64,000 nt of DNA from JAGVPT01 sp964439265. GTDB taxonomy: Bacteria; Bacteroidota; Ignavibacteria; UBA10030; UBA8401. The stretch lies in NCBI GenBank assembly GCA_964439265.1, contig CAYTOA010000004.1, positions 1 through 64,000 of the forward strand. Reading direction: 5' to 3'. Made by a program: the position numbers and the translations under genes. Each line of letters starts with the position of its first letter. Within the stretch, counting starts at the first letter, position 1. Positions 18,759 through 28,143 of this stretch are shown in pieces. The notes under the pieces were generated by a model. That model did not search any database, had not been told where the DNA came from, and worked only from the letters and a program-made list of their open reading frames with translations.

Positions 18759-19031
18759 ATGGAAGTTCATGCGACCATAATTGTGCAAGGACTTGTCCAG
18801 GGTGTCGGATACCGCTGGTTTGCAAATCGTCATGCTGTCGCATTAGGCCTGAAGGGATACGTAAAAAACAATTATGACGACACGGTGCAGGTCGAGGTGG
18901 AAGGGAATCGCTCGCTAGTTGAAGAGTTTATCAGTCAGCTAAAAATTGGACCTCGATCGGCCCAAGTGAAAGATGTCCGTATTGAATGGAGTGATCCGAA
19001 GAATTTGTTCCTCGGTTTCTCGATCAAATAA
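18759..19031 (+). CDS. Acylphosphatase
   Basis: 90 residues from ATG 18759 (an in-frame TTG lies two codons upstream). Hydrolyses acyl phosphates such as acetyl or carbamoyl phosphate. The two signature regions are present: VQGVGYRWF with catalytic Arg19, and GYVKNNYDDTV with catalytic Asn37. Fully cytosolic single-domain form, of usual length. It lies between the transporter and ispF with no functional link evident. Confidence 0.93.
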   Translation: MEVHATIIVQGLVQGVGYRWFANRHAVALGLKGYVKNNYDDTVQVEVEGNRSLVEEFISQLKIGPRSAQVKDVRIEWSDPKNLFLGFSIK

Positions 19032-19139
19032 AAAGGCATCAATCGGCAGGTATCCTGGTATTGTATCGCGCGCAATGATGCAAAATCGCGATTGAATCTA
19101 AAAGATCCTTGCGTCTTTGCTGCTTAGCGAGAGGTAAGA

Positions 19140-19616
19140 ATGAATAGAATAGGTTTTGGGTTCGATGTCCATAAACTGGTTCCCGGGCGGCGGCTTGTCC
19201 TTGGCGGCGAAGATATTCCATTCGACAAAGGGCTGCTGGGACATTCAGATGCAGATGTTCTGGTCCATGCGATCGCCGATGCGCTGCTTGGTGCTGCTGC
19301 ACTCGGGGATATTGGAAAACATTTCCCCGACACGGACCCGAAGTACAAGGATATTTCGAGTCTCACGCTATTAGCACATGTTGCTTCGCTTCTCGCGGAA
19401 AAGCATTTCGAGATCATCAACATCGATTCGACGGTCGTCCTGCAGAAACCAAAGATCGCTCCTTACGTGGACCAGATGCGAAAAAACATCGCTGGCGCTC
19501 TTGGCCTGGATGCCGCCAGAATATCGATCAAAGCGACGACCAACGAAGGATTGGGTTTTATCGGTGCAGGAGACGGTGCGGTGGCGTACGCAGTGGCCCT
19601 CATCGATTCAAAATGA
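19140..19616 (+). CDS. ispF: 2-C-methyl-D-erythritol 2,4-cyclodiphosphate synthase
   Basis: MEP-pathway enzyme that cyclises CDP-methylerythritol phosphate with loss of CMP. 158 residues, the family's size. Zinc ligands are at Asp9 and His11 (GFDVH) and His43 (VLVHAIAD); the GHSDADV, FPDTDP and ATTNEGLGFIGAGDG segments are all intact. GCGAGAGGTAAGA precedes the ATG. The presence of IspF implies isoprenoids made by the MEP route. No other isp gene is in the window. Confidence 0.96.
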   Translation: MNRIGFGFDVHKLVPGRRLVLGGEDIPFDKGLLGHSDADVLVHAIADALLGAAALGDIGKHFPDTDPKYKDISSLTLLAHVASLLAEKHFEIINIDSTVVLQKPKIAPYVDQMRKNIAGALGLDAARISIKATTNEGLGFIGAGDGAVAYAVALIDSK

Positions 19617-19746
19617 TAATCGAATGAATCCGCGCTGAGATCATTCGGCCTACACTCTTGAAGCGCTGGGCCATTCGTAGTTCATTATGCTTTTTTCATG
19701 ATCGTTGGCCACGGAATACGCCGTCTTCGCATTTTCAAAAAACACA

Positions 19747-20325
19747 ATGTCTGATTTCCTCTACTCGGTCGACAAAGCTGTTTTTTTCTTCATCAATCAG
19801 ACGATCAGCAATCCAGTCTTCGATTGGTTGATGCCCTTCTTGACCGACCTTAACAAACACAAAGTCACAATCGTTATCGTCATAGTTCTCTGGCTTTGGT
19901 TAATGGTAAAAGGAGGGAAGACGGGGAGGACCGCAGGTATTCTCCTGGTGCTTTCCATTGTTCTTAGCGATCAAATGAGCAGTTCGGTCCTCAAGAATCT
20001 ATTCAGCCGGATTCGTCCCTGTCATGCGCTGCAAGGAGTACGCCTGCTGGTAGATTGTGGCAGCGGATTCTCATTCCCGTCGTCCCATGCGGTCAATAAT
20101 TTTGCGGGAGCGACCATTTTGTCCCATTATTACAAGCGGTATTCGTGGGGTTGGTATGCGCTGGCTTCCCTCATAGCCCTTTCCCGTCCTTATATCGGCG
20201 TTCATTATCCATCAGACATCGCGGGAGGGGCCATGATCGGCTGGGCGTGCGCCATATGCGTGATCGGAGCCTGGGAGTTTACGGAGCGGAAATTTGTCAG
20301 CAAGAGGGTGAAACCCCAGGCATAG
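19747..20325 (+). CDS. PAP2-family membrane phosphatase
   Basis: 192 residues from ATG 19747; a TTG farther up would add an unlikely tail. Five to six membrane segments. All three phosphatase motifs are present: K83-x6-RP (R90, P91), PSSH (111-114) and SRPYIGVHYPSD (R147, H153, D157). Likely an undecaprenyl-diphosphate phosphatase or phosphatidylglycerophosphate phosphatase acting at the outer face of the inner membrane; the substrate is not fixed by sequence alone. Confidence 0.88.
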   Translation: MSDFLYSVDKAVFFFINQTISNPVFDWLMPFLTDLNKHKVTIVIVIVLWLWLMVKGGKTGRTAGILLVLSIVLSDQMSSSVLKNLFSRIRPCHALQGVRLLVDCGSGFSFPSSHAVNNFAGATILSHYYKRYSWGWYALASLIALSRPYIGVHYPSDIAGGAMIGWACAICVIGAWEFTERKFVSKRVKPQA

Positions 20326-20332
20326 AATCTGT

Positions 20333-20363
20333 TTGCAAAATTCGATTCTTCTTTCTACATTTA
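20333..20363 (+). promoter_or_regulatory. Bacteroidota-type promoter for lnt
   Basis: TTG at 20333-20335, 20 nt, then TACATTTA at 20356-20363, one base off TAnnTTTG. It lies 29 nt before the GTG start of lnt and probably drives the lnt-ltaE-thioesterase-trpE-trpG run. Confidence 0.55.
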
Positions 20364-20391
20364 TTGAGTAATACTTTGATTCAGTTTTTTT

Positions 20392-22065
20392 GTGGATAAT
20401 GCCATTGAAACGAACCATGAAACACGATCCAATATTGTTCTTGCTCTCTTCACGGGCATCTTCTTCGGCTGTTCGTTCCCACCAATCCCCCTTGGGTCGC
20501 TGGCGTGCATCTCGCTGGTGCCGCTGCTCTTTTTAGCCGAGCGGCTTCACTCTCTTCGCAGACAATTCCTCTACTCGTATTTTTCATTCTTCATCGCATC
20601 TTGTATTGCACTTTATTGGGTAGGCGGATTCACGCATGCGAAGGATCCGTTTCTGATGCTTGCCGGCGGATTGGTGATTGTTTGGGAACCTTTTTTCTTC
20701 AGCGTAATTGTTCTTTCATATCTTGCAGTGAGGAAAAGTTTCGGATTGGGTGCGGGCCTTTTCGCCCTGCCCTTCATCTGGGTTACGTTTGAATGGCTGT
20801 ATGCGCTCGGTCAATTCGCTTTCCCATGGCTCACTTTGGGAAATACACAGACGTACCAACTAGCGAATATCCAATTTGCCGAAATCACCGGTGTGTATGG
20901 AGTATCATTCTGGCTCCTGGTTCTGAATGTATTGTTCTTTTTGCTCCTGACGGGTGCCGTTGGTGAGAAGGAGAAGTTGTCACTGAGGCGCAGTCTGATT
21001 CTTACGTGCGCCATTGCCGTGATCTATCTTTTGCCGAATCTCTACAGCGCAACCATGGACGATAGAGCATTCTCGTCGCCCGTTAGCACTCCGCTGACTG
21101 TGGGGATCGTTCAGCCGAATATCGACCCATGGTCGAAATGGGAAGACGCGAATACTCTTGCGGGACGGGAGCAACAAGTAACGCGATATTTGGAGATGAC
21201 CGCCGAGCAGAAAAAAGCAGGTGTCCAAATGAGCGTCTGGCCCGAAACGGCTATCTTGTTCGACCTTCCGGTAATGAGAGGAGAGTACGAAAAAGTAAAA
21301 CACACGCTCGATTCGCTCGATGTAGCTCTCGTGAGTGGTTACATCGATTATAAGTATTATGAGAACGGCGGCGCATCCGCGACGAGCAGCGTTATTCGCG
21401 GTACGAACGTCCATTATGATTCCTACAATTCGATATTGTATCTTGAGCCGAAATCCGAGCGCTTACAATCATACGGGAAGATGCGTCTCGTGCCGTTTGC
21501 CGAACGCATTCCGTATGCCGAGTCCATCCCGTTCCTGATCGGGCCGCTCCGATGGGGAGTCGGCATCAGCAATTGGGGGATCGGTAAGGACAGTACGGTG
21601 TTTGAAGATTCGGCCCATCACACCAAGTTCCTGGCGATGGTTTGTTATGAATCTATTTTTCCCGAGTTTGTCAGCTCCTTTGTGAACCGCGGCGCAGAGT
21701 TTTTGGTATTCATCACGAACGACAGCTGGTGGGGGAATACATCGGGGGCCCGGCAGCACTGTCAGTTTGCCGTCCTGCGAGCAATTGAAAACAGAAGGTG
21801 GGTTGTCCGATGTGCAAACGGCGGCATTTCATGCTTCATCGACCCATCCGGAAAAGTCTATGACAGGACTCAAATGTATACCGAGGCTTCGATCACGAGG
21901 TCGATCGAACCGAGAACCGAACTGACGTTTTACTCCCGGCACGGCGACTGGCTCCCCCGCATCACCGGAATGATCTCGGCATTCATGTTAGCAGCAAGCT
22001 TTTTGCAATTTCTCTATTTACGAATAACAACCAAACGGAACCGACAGCACCATGACATACATTGA
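20392..22065 (+). CDS. lnt: Apolipoprotein N-acyltransferase
   Basis: Adds the third acyl chain to lipoproteins at the periplasmic face of the inner membrane. 557 residues from a GTG start; no in-frame ATG exists before the first membrane segment. Six to seven N-terminal membrane spans, then a nitrilase domain with the Glu-Lys-Cys triad: Glu285 (WPETA), Lys363 (YGKMRLVPF) and Cys418 (VCYESIFPE), and one C-terminal span. FITNDSWWG is also typical. It overlaps ltaE by 14 nt. Confidence 0.95.
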   Translation: MDNAIETNHETRSNIVLALFTGIFFGCSFPPIPLGSLACISLVPLLFLAERLHSLRRQFLYSYFSFFIASCIALYWVGGFTHAKDPFLMLAGGLVIVWEPFFFSVIVLSYLAVRKSFGLGAGLFALPFIWVTFEWLYALGQFAFPWLTLGNTQTYQLANIQFAEITGVYGVSFWLLVLNVLFFLLLTGAVGEKEKLSLRRSLILTCAIAVIYLLPNLYSATMDDRAFSSPVSTPLTVGIVQPNIDPWSKWEDANTLAGREQQVTRYLEMTAEQKKAGVQMSVWPETAILFDLPVMRGEYEKVKHTLDSLDVALVSGYIDYKYYENGGASATSSVIRGTNVHYDSYNSILYLEPKSERLQSYGKMRLVPFAERIPYAESIPFLIGPLRWGVGISNWGIGKDSTVFEDSAHHTKFLAMVCYESIFPEFVSSFVNRGAEFLVFITNDSWWGNTSGARQHCQFAVLRAIENRRWVVRCANGGISCFIDPSGKVYDRTQMYTEASITRSIEPRTELTFYSRHGDWLPRITGMISAFMLAASFLQFLYLRITTKRNRQHHDIH

Positions 22066-23083
22066 CCTTCGAAGTGATACCGTGACAAGGCCATCCGCAG
22101 CGATGCGGCAGGCAATGGCAAACGCTGAGGTTGGTGACGACGTTTTTGGCGAAGACCCTACCGTGGTCAAACTTCAGGAAAAAGTTGCATCCCTGCTTGG
22201 AAAAGAAAAAGCGTTATACGTACCCAGCGGCGTCATGAGCAACCAGCTTGCCATCAAAGCACAGACCGAACCCGGCGACGAAATAATCTGTGAACAGGAC
22301 GCGCATATTTTCAATTACGAGACGGCCGCGCCTTCTCTGATCTCTTCTGTCCAGGTAAAAACAATCCCTGGCGTACGAGGCGTGCTCAGGGCTGACCAAC
22401 TGACCTCTGCAATTCGGCCCAAGGTCTATTACATGCCGCGTTCCAGAATGATCTGCCTCGAAAACACCCATAACCGTGCCGGCGGAACTCTTTATCCGCT
22501 CGATGAGATAAAAAAAATATCTGCGTTCGCCCGCTCCCATGAGATGATCATGCATCTCGACGGTGCGAGACTGTGGAACGCATGGGTGGCATCGGGAATC
22601 CACCCCAAGGAATATGCGAAGCATTTCGACACCGTGTCCGTCTGTTTTTCGAAAGGGCTCGGCGCTCCCGTAGGCTCGGCAGTAGCCGGCCCGGCTGCGA
22701 CCATCGAGCGAGTTCATAAATGGAGGAAGGTATTCGGCGGCGGAATGCGTCAGGCGGGAATCATTGCCGCCGGGGCATTGTACGCGCTGGAACACAACGT
22801 CGAGCGGTTGAAAGAAGACCATGAGAAAGCGAAATATCTCGCAGAGAAACTTTCGGCGCTCTCACAACTTTCTCTCGATATGGAAGCAGTACAAACCAAC
22901 ATCCTGATCGTAAACACAGACAAGACGGGCAAACCGCCTGAAAAGTTGATCGGTGCATTGAAATCGAAGGGTGTCCTTGTATCACTTGGTTCATACAACA
23001 GCATCCGGGCTGTGATGCATTTAGATGTGTCGATGGAACAAGTCAAACAAGCCGCAGAGGTCTTCAACAAATTGCTGGGGTAA
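22052..23083 (+). CDS. ltaE: Low-specificity L-threonine aldolase
   Basis: PLP enzyme cleaving L-threonine/allo-threonine to glycine and acetaldehyde. 343 residues. DLRSDTVTRPS at the N-terminus, LENTHNRAGG and MHLDGAR in the middle and the PLP lysine Lys201 in CFSKGLGAPVGS are family hallmarks. Its start lies inside the lnt end, and the next gene begins 2 nt downstream. It may supply glycine or degrade threonine. Confidence 0.93.
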   Translation: MTYIDLRSDTVTRPSAAMRQAMANAEVGDDVFGEDPTVVKLQEKVASLLGKEKALYVPSGVMSNQLAIKAQTEPGDEIICEQDAHIFNYETAAPSLISSVQVKTIPGVRGVLRADQLTSAIRPKVYYMPRSRMICLENTHNRAGGTLYPLDEIKKISAFARSHEMIMHLDGARLWNAWVASGIHPKEYAKHFDTVSVCFSKGLGAPVGSAVAGPAATIERVHKWRKVFGGGMRQAGIIAAGALYALEHNVERLKEDHEKAKYLAEKLSALSQLSLDMEAVQTNILIVNTDKTGKPPEKLIGALKSKGVLVSLGSYNSIRAVMHLDVSMEQVKQAAEVFNKLLG

Positions 23084-23085
23084 GT

Positions 23086-23547
23086 ATGGATAAGAATTCG
23101 TTTCATCATAAGACACATGTGCATGTCCGCACGTATGAGATCGATTGGCAGGGAATCGTGCACAATGCGATTTATTTGCATTATTTTGAGGTTGGGAGAA
23201 TTGAGTATCTCACTCAGATCGGCGCTAAGGTCGACATCGACACCATTAATTTTGATTCGAAAATCGTTCTCGTCCGGAACGAGGTCGACTACCGCAACCC
23301 CGCCCGGTTTGGAGACGCGATCAACGTGTATTCCAGAGTTTCTGCCATTAAGAATACAAGCTTCATTTTTGAGGGAATTCTGGAGCGTGAGTCGACAGGC
23401 GAAATCCTTGCAGAAAATGTGGCGGTCCATGTGTGGTTGAATCACAAGACGAATGTCCCCACACCCGTTCCCAACGACTTTAGAAAACTTGTGCAAACTT
23501 TTGAGGGCAAAGACTGTATCATTCAATGGCCCGTTATTAGCGTCTGA
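23086..23547 (+). CDS. Acyl-CoA thioesterase, 4HBT/hot-dog fold
   Basis: 153 residues, one hot-dog domain. The catalytic segment reads EIDWQGIVHNAIYLHYFE, with Asp20 and the following His-Asn as in YbgC/FadM-type thioesterases (D-x-x-G-V-V-x-H/N-x-x-Y). The substrate is some acyl-CoA or acyl-ACP. It lies within a tight gene run between ltaE and trpE, but no link to tryptophan synthesis is known to me. Confidence 0.85.
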   Translation: MDKNSFHHKTHVHVRTYEIDWQGIVHNAIYLHYFEVGRIEYLTQIGAKVDIDTINFDSKIVLVRNEVDYRNPARFGDAINVYSRVSAIKNTSFIFEGILERESTGEILAENVAVHVWLNHKTNVPTPVPNDFRKLVQTFEGKDCIIQWPVISV

Positions 23548-23553
23548 GAAGGC

Positions 23554-25047
23554 ATGACTTCTTTCGATCAATTCAAAAATCTTTCGCGGAACGGAAACAT
23601 CATTCCTATCTATGAGGAATTGATTGCCGACACTGAAACGCCGGTCTCGGTCTATCTCAAGCTCAAAGATGAGAGTCCGTACTCGTTTTTGCTTGAGAGT
23701 GTCGAAGGTGGGGAAAAGATCGGCCGATACACGTTCCTCGGCTACAACCCGTTCATGGTTTTCGAAATAAAGGGCAAGTCGTTCTCCATCAAGCCGCGCC
23801 ATCCCGATGTGCAGGTGCTCCCGAAGCTCGTCGACCCGTCCATGGCTCCCCTCGATGCCCTGAAGAAAATATTCGCACACTGCAAAACCGTACCCGTTGA
23901 CGGTCTGCCGCGATTTACGGGCGGGGCCGTAGGATATTTTGGCTATGAGACCATCCAGCTTTTGGAAGACATACCATCTGCAAAGATCGACAATTCCAAA
24001 CTGAATGACGCTACGCTGATGTTCTTTGACACGCTTCTCGTATTCGACGCTGTCAAACGAAATGTGTCGGCGGTGGCCAACGCGTACATTCCCGAAGGAG
24101 CCGGCGAATCTCAACTGCTGGAGGAATACAACAAGGCGGTCGTAGAGATTGAGAGGCTGAAAGTCATTCTGAGGAAAAGTGTTCCGTATGCTATAGGCGC
24201 TTCCGGTTTAATCGGTGAATTACAGTATATGATCACCAAAGATCAATTTCTCCAGAACGTTGAAAAAGGCAAGCAGTACATTGTTGAGGGGGATATCTTC
24301 CAGGTCGTTCTCTCCCAGCAAATGAAAATGGAATATACCGGCGACCCGTTTAACATCTACCGCATGCTGCGCATCGTCAACCCGTCTCCCTATCTCTATT
24401 TTCTTCGAATGGAAGGTATGTGTATCATCGGTTCCTCTCCTGAACTTCTTGTTCGGCTCGATAACGGGATCGTTGAAACCCGCCCGATCGCAGGAACGCG
24501 CCGCCGAGGAGCCTCGCCGGAGGAGGATGCACGACTGGAAAAAGAACTGCTGGCGGACGAGAAAGAATGCGCAGAACATCTCATGCTCGTGGACCTCGGC
24601 CGAAATGATATCGGACGCATTAGCGAGTACGGAACCGTTGAGGTGTCCCAATTCATGGCGATTGAAAAATATTCGCACGTCATGCATATGGTCTCCAACG
24701 TGCGGGGGAAGCTGCGAAAGGGAATGACACCCGTCGACGCACTCTATTCTTGTTTTCCTGCCGGCACTCTCAGCGGCGCGCCCAAAATTCGGGCGATGGA
24801 AATTATTGCCGAACTCGAACAATACAAGCGCGGCGTATACGGCGGCGCGGTCGGATATTTGGATTTTTCCGGCAACCTCGATTCGTGCATCGCGATTCGG
24901 ACGATCGTGGTGAACGACGGCGTCGCACATTTCCAGGCCGGAGGCGGAATTGTCCATGATTCAGTCCCGGAAAAAGAATTCCAGGAATCGCTGGACAAGG
25001 TAGCCGCAACGGTCAGCGCCGTGCAGAAACTCCGAAAGACACACTGA
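23554..25047 (+). CDS. trpE: Anthranilate synthase component I
   Basis: Converts chorismate and ammonia to anthranilate. 497 residues. The N-terminal LLES motif (46-49) of the tryptophan feedback site is present, so the enzyme should be inhibited by tryptophan. The C-terminal chorismate domain has PIAGTRRRG, DLGRNDIGRI, CFPAGTLSGAPKIRAMEI and QAGGGIVHDS. These features favour TrpE over PabB. trpG follows after 6 nt. The other trp genes are not here, and the gap before the gene (6 nt) leaves no room for an attenuator. Confidence 0.94.
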   Translation: MTSFDQFKNLSRNGNIIPIYEELIADTETPVSVYLKLKDESPYSFLLESVEGGEKIGRYTFLGYNPFMVFEIKGKSFSIKPRHPDVQVLPKLVDPSMAPLDALKKIFAHCKTVPVDGLPRFTGGAVGYFGYETIQLLEDIPSAKIDNSKLNDATLMFFDTLLVFDAVKRNVSAVANAYIPEGAGESQLLEEYNKAVVEIERLKVILRKSVPYAIGASGLIGELQYMITKDQFLQNVEKGKQYIVEGDIFQVVLSQQMKMEYTGDPFNIYRMLRIVNPSPYLYFLRMEGMCIIGSSPELLVRLDNGIVETRPIAGTRRRGASPEEDARLEKELLADEKECAEHLMLVDLGRNDIGRISEYGTVEVSQFMAIEKYSHVMHMVSNVRGKLRKGMTPVDALYSCFPAGTLSGAPKIRAMEIIAELEQYKRGVYGGAVGYLDFSGNLDSCIAIRTIVVNDGVAHFQAGGGIVHDSVPEKEFQESLDKVAATVSAVQKLRKTH

Positions 25048-25053
25048 GCTCAT

Positions 25054-25623
25054 ATGATCCTGCTTATTGACAACTACGATTCATTCACGTTCAACCTTGT
25101 TCAATATCTCGGAGAACTCGGCGTCGAGGTTCGTGTTGTGCGCAACGACGCAATTACGGTTCCGGAGATCGAGAAGATGAGACCGGACGGCATTGTAATT
25201 TCACCCGGGCCCTGCACGCCGAATGAAGCCGGCATCTCGGTCGAGCTCATCAAAAGACTTCACTTGTCAATTCCGATCCTCGGTGTTTGCCTCGGTCACC
25301 AGGCGATCGGCCAGGCATTCGGAGGGGAGATCGTAAAGGCTCCGACGGTTGTCCACGGAAAGGTGTCGGTAATTCATCATAACGGAAAGGGGATCTTCCA
25401 ACTCATCCCCGATAAATTTTCGGCAGCCCGGTACCATTCCCTGGTCATCAAAAAAGAGAACGCGCCCAAGGAGCTGGAGATCACCGCGTGGACGGATGAC
25501 AATGTCATTATGGGAGTACGGCATCTTCAATCTCCGACATTCGGAGTACAATTTCATCCCGAATCGATCGCAACTCAATACGGAAAAATTATTTTGGAAA
25601 ACTTTCTTAAACGCCGTTACTAA
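25054..25623 (+). CDS. trpG: Anthranilate synthase component II (glutamine amidotransferase)
   Basis: Releases ammonia from glutamine for TrpE. 189 residues, one class I amidotransferase domain: LLIDNYDSFTFNL at the start, the oxyanion/nucleophile loop GVCLGHQ with Cys79, and the His-Glu pair in VQFHPES. In many bacteria the same subunit also serves PabB for folate; since no pab genes are near, that dual role remains possible. Confidence 0.93.
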   Translation: MILLIDNYDSFTFNLVQYLGELGVEVRVVRNDAITVPEIEKMRPDGIVISPGPCTPNEAGISVELIKRLHLSIPILGVCLGHQAIGQAFGGEIVKAPTVVHGKVSVIHHNGKGIFQLIPDKFSAARYHSLVIKKENAPKELEITAWTDDNVIMGVRHLQSPTFGVQFHPESIATQYGKIILENFLKRRY

Positions 25624-25654
25624 CTTTGCCGATCATTGAAAAAGGAATGTCATT

Positions 25655-26365
25655 ATGGCTTCGATACGGACAGAACATGATATCGTTCAGGATAAACAAC
25701 TTGCCCAGATTCTGAGAACGCAGGAAGACGTATGGCGCGTCTTCCGAATAATGACGGAATTTGTGGAAGGCTTCCAAACATTCTCTAAGGTCGGTCCTTG
25801 TGTTACCGTGTTTGGTTCAGCTCGTACGAAGCCTGGTACTCGGTATTATGAAATGACGACAGAAGTGGCAAAGGAATTCGTCCGCATCGGGTACGGCGTC
25901 ATTTCCGGCGGCGGCCCGGGACTTATGGAAGCTGCGAACAAGGGCGCAAAAGAAGCCGGCGGAGTTTCAGTGGGAATCAACATCGATTTGCCCTTTGAAC
26001 AAAGCGCGAATCCGTACATTGACAAAGACAAGCTGACGACATTCCGCCACTTCTACGTTCGCAAGGTCATGTTCGTCAAATATGCTCAGGCATTTATCGT
26101 TATGCCGGGCGGGTTCGGTACGCTTGATGAAATGTTCGAATCTATCACGCTGGTCCAAACAAAGAAAGTCAGCAGGTTTCCGATTATCCTCATGGGGATA
26201 GAGTATTGGAGCGGATTATTCGATTGGGTGAAGACGAAAATGCTTGCCGATGGGAATATCTCTAAAGAGGACTTGGATTTATTCACCATGACCGATGACC
26301 CCAAAGCAGCCGCCCAAATCGTGGCTGATTTCTACAAGGGGACTGAACATGCACCAAATTTTTAG
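25655..26365 (+). CDS. LOG-family Rossmann protein (TIGR00730 type)
   Basis: 236 residues. The PGGFGTLDE motif and the GGGPGLMEAANKGAKEAGG loop identify the family once named lysine decarboxylase, whose studied members release a free base from cytokinin or nucleoside 5'-monophosphates. The N-terminal ~45 residues are a helical extension seen in the larger bacterial form. Whether it acts on AMP-like nucleotides here is not known. A perfect TAACTTTG lies at 25621-25628 but lacks a TTG at the right distance. Confidence 0.88.
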   Translation: MASIRTEHDIVQDKQLAQILRTQEDVWRVFRIMTEFVEGFQTFSKVGPCVTVFGSARTKPGTRYYEMTTEVAKEFVRIGYGVISGGGPGLMEAANKGAKEAGGVSVGINIDLPFEQSANPYIDKDKLTTFRHFYVRKVMFVKYAQAFIVMPGGFGTLDEMFESITLVQTKKVSRFPIILMGIEYWSGLFDWVKTKMLADGNISKEDLDLFTMTDDPKAAAQIVADFYKGTEHAPNF

Positions 26366-26373
26366 AGAGGGAT

Positions 26374-28125
26374 ATGGAGAAAGCCAAAGTTTCCGACATC
26401 CTCGACCAGATCGGAACTCTCCTCGAACTAAAAGGAGAGAATCCGTTCAAATGCAGAGCGTACCATAACGCTGCCCGCGCCATCGAAGGAGCCACGGCCG
26501 ATCTGGAGACACTCGTACGTTCGGGTGAGATCACAAATATCAAGGGGATCGGCCAGGCGATTGCTGAGAAAGTAACGGAACTTGTGACGACGGGGAAGTC
26601 GGAGTATTATGAAGAATTGAAAGCATCGTTGCCGGAAGGGCTGATGGCCATGCTGCGAATAACCGGCGTTGGGCCTAAAAAAGTCAAACTCTTATATGAG
26701 AAATTGAAAATAAAGTCTGTCGAAGAACTCGAAGCAGCATGCAAGGCCGGCAAACTGGAGAAGGTCGAAGGATTTGGCAAGAAGACTGAAGAAAATATTC
26801 TGGCGGGAATTGAGGCGCTGAGAAAACACAGCTCAAAATTTCTGTACTCGGTTGCCGAAAAAGACGCTCAAAATATCTATAACGCCGTCGTCAAACAAAA
26901 AGGAATAATTCGTGCAGAAATCGCGGGAAGCCTTCGGCGTAAAAAAGAAATCATCGGGGATATCGATATCGTCGCCAGTGCAAAAGCTGCGGCGGTTCCC
27001 GGTATCATGAAGGCATTTACCTCTCACTCGGAAGTTGAACGCATCACCGGCCAGGGTGAGACAAAGTCCAGCGTCGTTCTCAAGTCCGGCATTAACTGCG
27101 ACCTGCGCGTCGTGGAGGACTCTGAGTTTCCTTTTGCCCTGAACTATTTTACTGGGAGCAAAGACCATAATGTTCGCCTTCGCACAATCGCAAAAACGTT
27201 CAACCTAAGCTTGAACGAGTACGGTTTCTCGAAGATCGGGTCCGAAGAAAAAAGAGGGAAGGCTAAGAAAACAGTCTCCTGCAAAAATGAAGAAGCCATT
27301 TATGCGGCCCTTGGCCTGGAGTACACACCGCCTGAACTTCGCGAAGACTTCGGAGAAATTGAAGCAGCGGCAAAGAACAAGCTTCCGCATCTTGTTTCTG
27401 AAAAGGACGTCCGGGGAACGTTTCATTGCCACACCAACTACAGCGACGGGATCAACACGCTCGCAGAGATGGCACAGGGCGCACAAAAACTAGGCTGGGA
27501 GTATCTCGGAATCGCTGACCACAGCAAAATTGCCGTGTATGCGAACGGATTGACGGAAGAAAGAGTAAAAAAGCAGCAGAAAGAAATTAATAGCTTGAAT
27601 CAAAAATGGGCTAACTTCCGTATCTTTAGTGGAACAGAGGTCGATATATTGCCTTCGGGTGAACTCGACTTCAGCGATAAGATCCTTTCGACGTTCGATT
27701 ACGTTGTAGCCTCTGTCCACAGCAGTTTTAAGATGACGGAAGCAGATATGACGAAGCGGATATTGAAAGCGATAAAGAACAAATATGTGACGGTCCTGGG
27801 CCATCCAACCGGGCGATTGCTGCTACAGCGCGATGGGTATCCGCTGAACCAGACGACGATCATCGATGCCGCTGCTGATTACGGAAAATGCATCGAAATC
27901 AACGCTCACCCTTCCCGATTGGACCTCGACTGGCGGATGTGCAAGTATGCCAAACAGAAAGGCGTCAAAATATCGATCAACCCCGACGCGCACGTTGTCG
28001 ACGGACTGCACGATGTTCGTTACGGCGTCGGCATCGCCCGAAAGGGGTGGCTTGAGAAAAAAGACGTCCTGAACACGATGGACTTGCACCAGGTCCAAAA
28101 ATATTTTGCATCTTTCAATCGGTAA
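26374..28125 (+). CDS. polX: DNA polymerase/3'-5' exonuclease PolX
   Basis: Gap-filling repair polymerase fused to a PHP nuclease. 583 residues: helix-hairpin-helix DNA-binding part (GIGQAIAEK at ~58, GVGPKKVK at ~98), polymerase palm with metal aspartates D196 and D198 (GDIDIV) and D243 (NCDLRVV), and a C-terminal PHP domain starting near 345 with the metal ligands of FHCHTNYSDG, GHPTGR, NAHPSRLDLDW and NPDAH. Both active sites look intact. It follows the LOG gene by 8 nt. Confidence 0.94.
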   Translation: MEKAKVSDILDQIGTLLELKGENPFKCRAYHNAARAIEGATADLETLVRSGEITNIKGIGQAIAEKVTELVTTGKSEYYEELKASLPEGLMAMLRITGVGPKKVKLLYEKLKIKSVEELEAACKAGKLEKVEGFGKKTEENILAGIEALRKHSSKFLYSVAEKDAQNIYNAVVKQKGIIRAEIAGSLRRKKEIIGDIDIVASAKAAAVPGIMKAFTSHSEVERITGQGETKSSVVLKSGINCDLRVVEDSEFPFALNYFTGSKDHNVRLRTIAKTFNLSLNEYGFSKIGSEEKRGKAKKTVSCKNEEAIYAALGLEYTPPELREDFGEIEAAAKNKLPHLVSEKDVRGTFHCHTNYSDGINTLAEMAQGAQKLGWEYLGIADHSKIAVYANGLTEERVKKQQKEINSLNQKWANFRIFSGTEVDILPSGELDFSDKILSTFDYVVASVHSSFKMTEADMTKRILKAIKNKYVTVLGHPTGRLLLQRDGYPLNQTTIIDAAADYGKCIEINAHPSRLDLDWRMCKYAKQKGVKISINPDAHVVDGLHDVRYGVGIARKGWLEKKDVLNTMDLHQVQKYFASFNR

Positions 28126-28143
28126 TCTGTAAAGGAGAAACTT

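Noticed and set aside
22750..24114. A 454-residue open frame on the minus strand across ltaE, the thioesterase and trpE
   Set aside because: It runs antisense to three genes with clear family motifs, has no start signal and its translation has no recognisable fold. It is a shadow of the coding strand's codon bias.
25594..25628. Perfect TAACTTTG at 25621 as a promoter for the LOG gene
   Set aside because: The nearest TTG upstream is 24 nt away, unlike the 20-nt spacing elsewhere; left out of the feature list.
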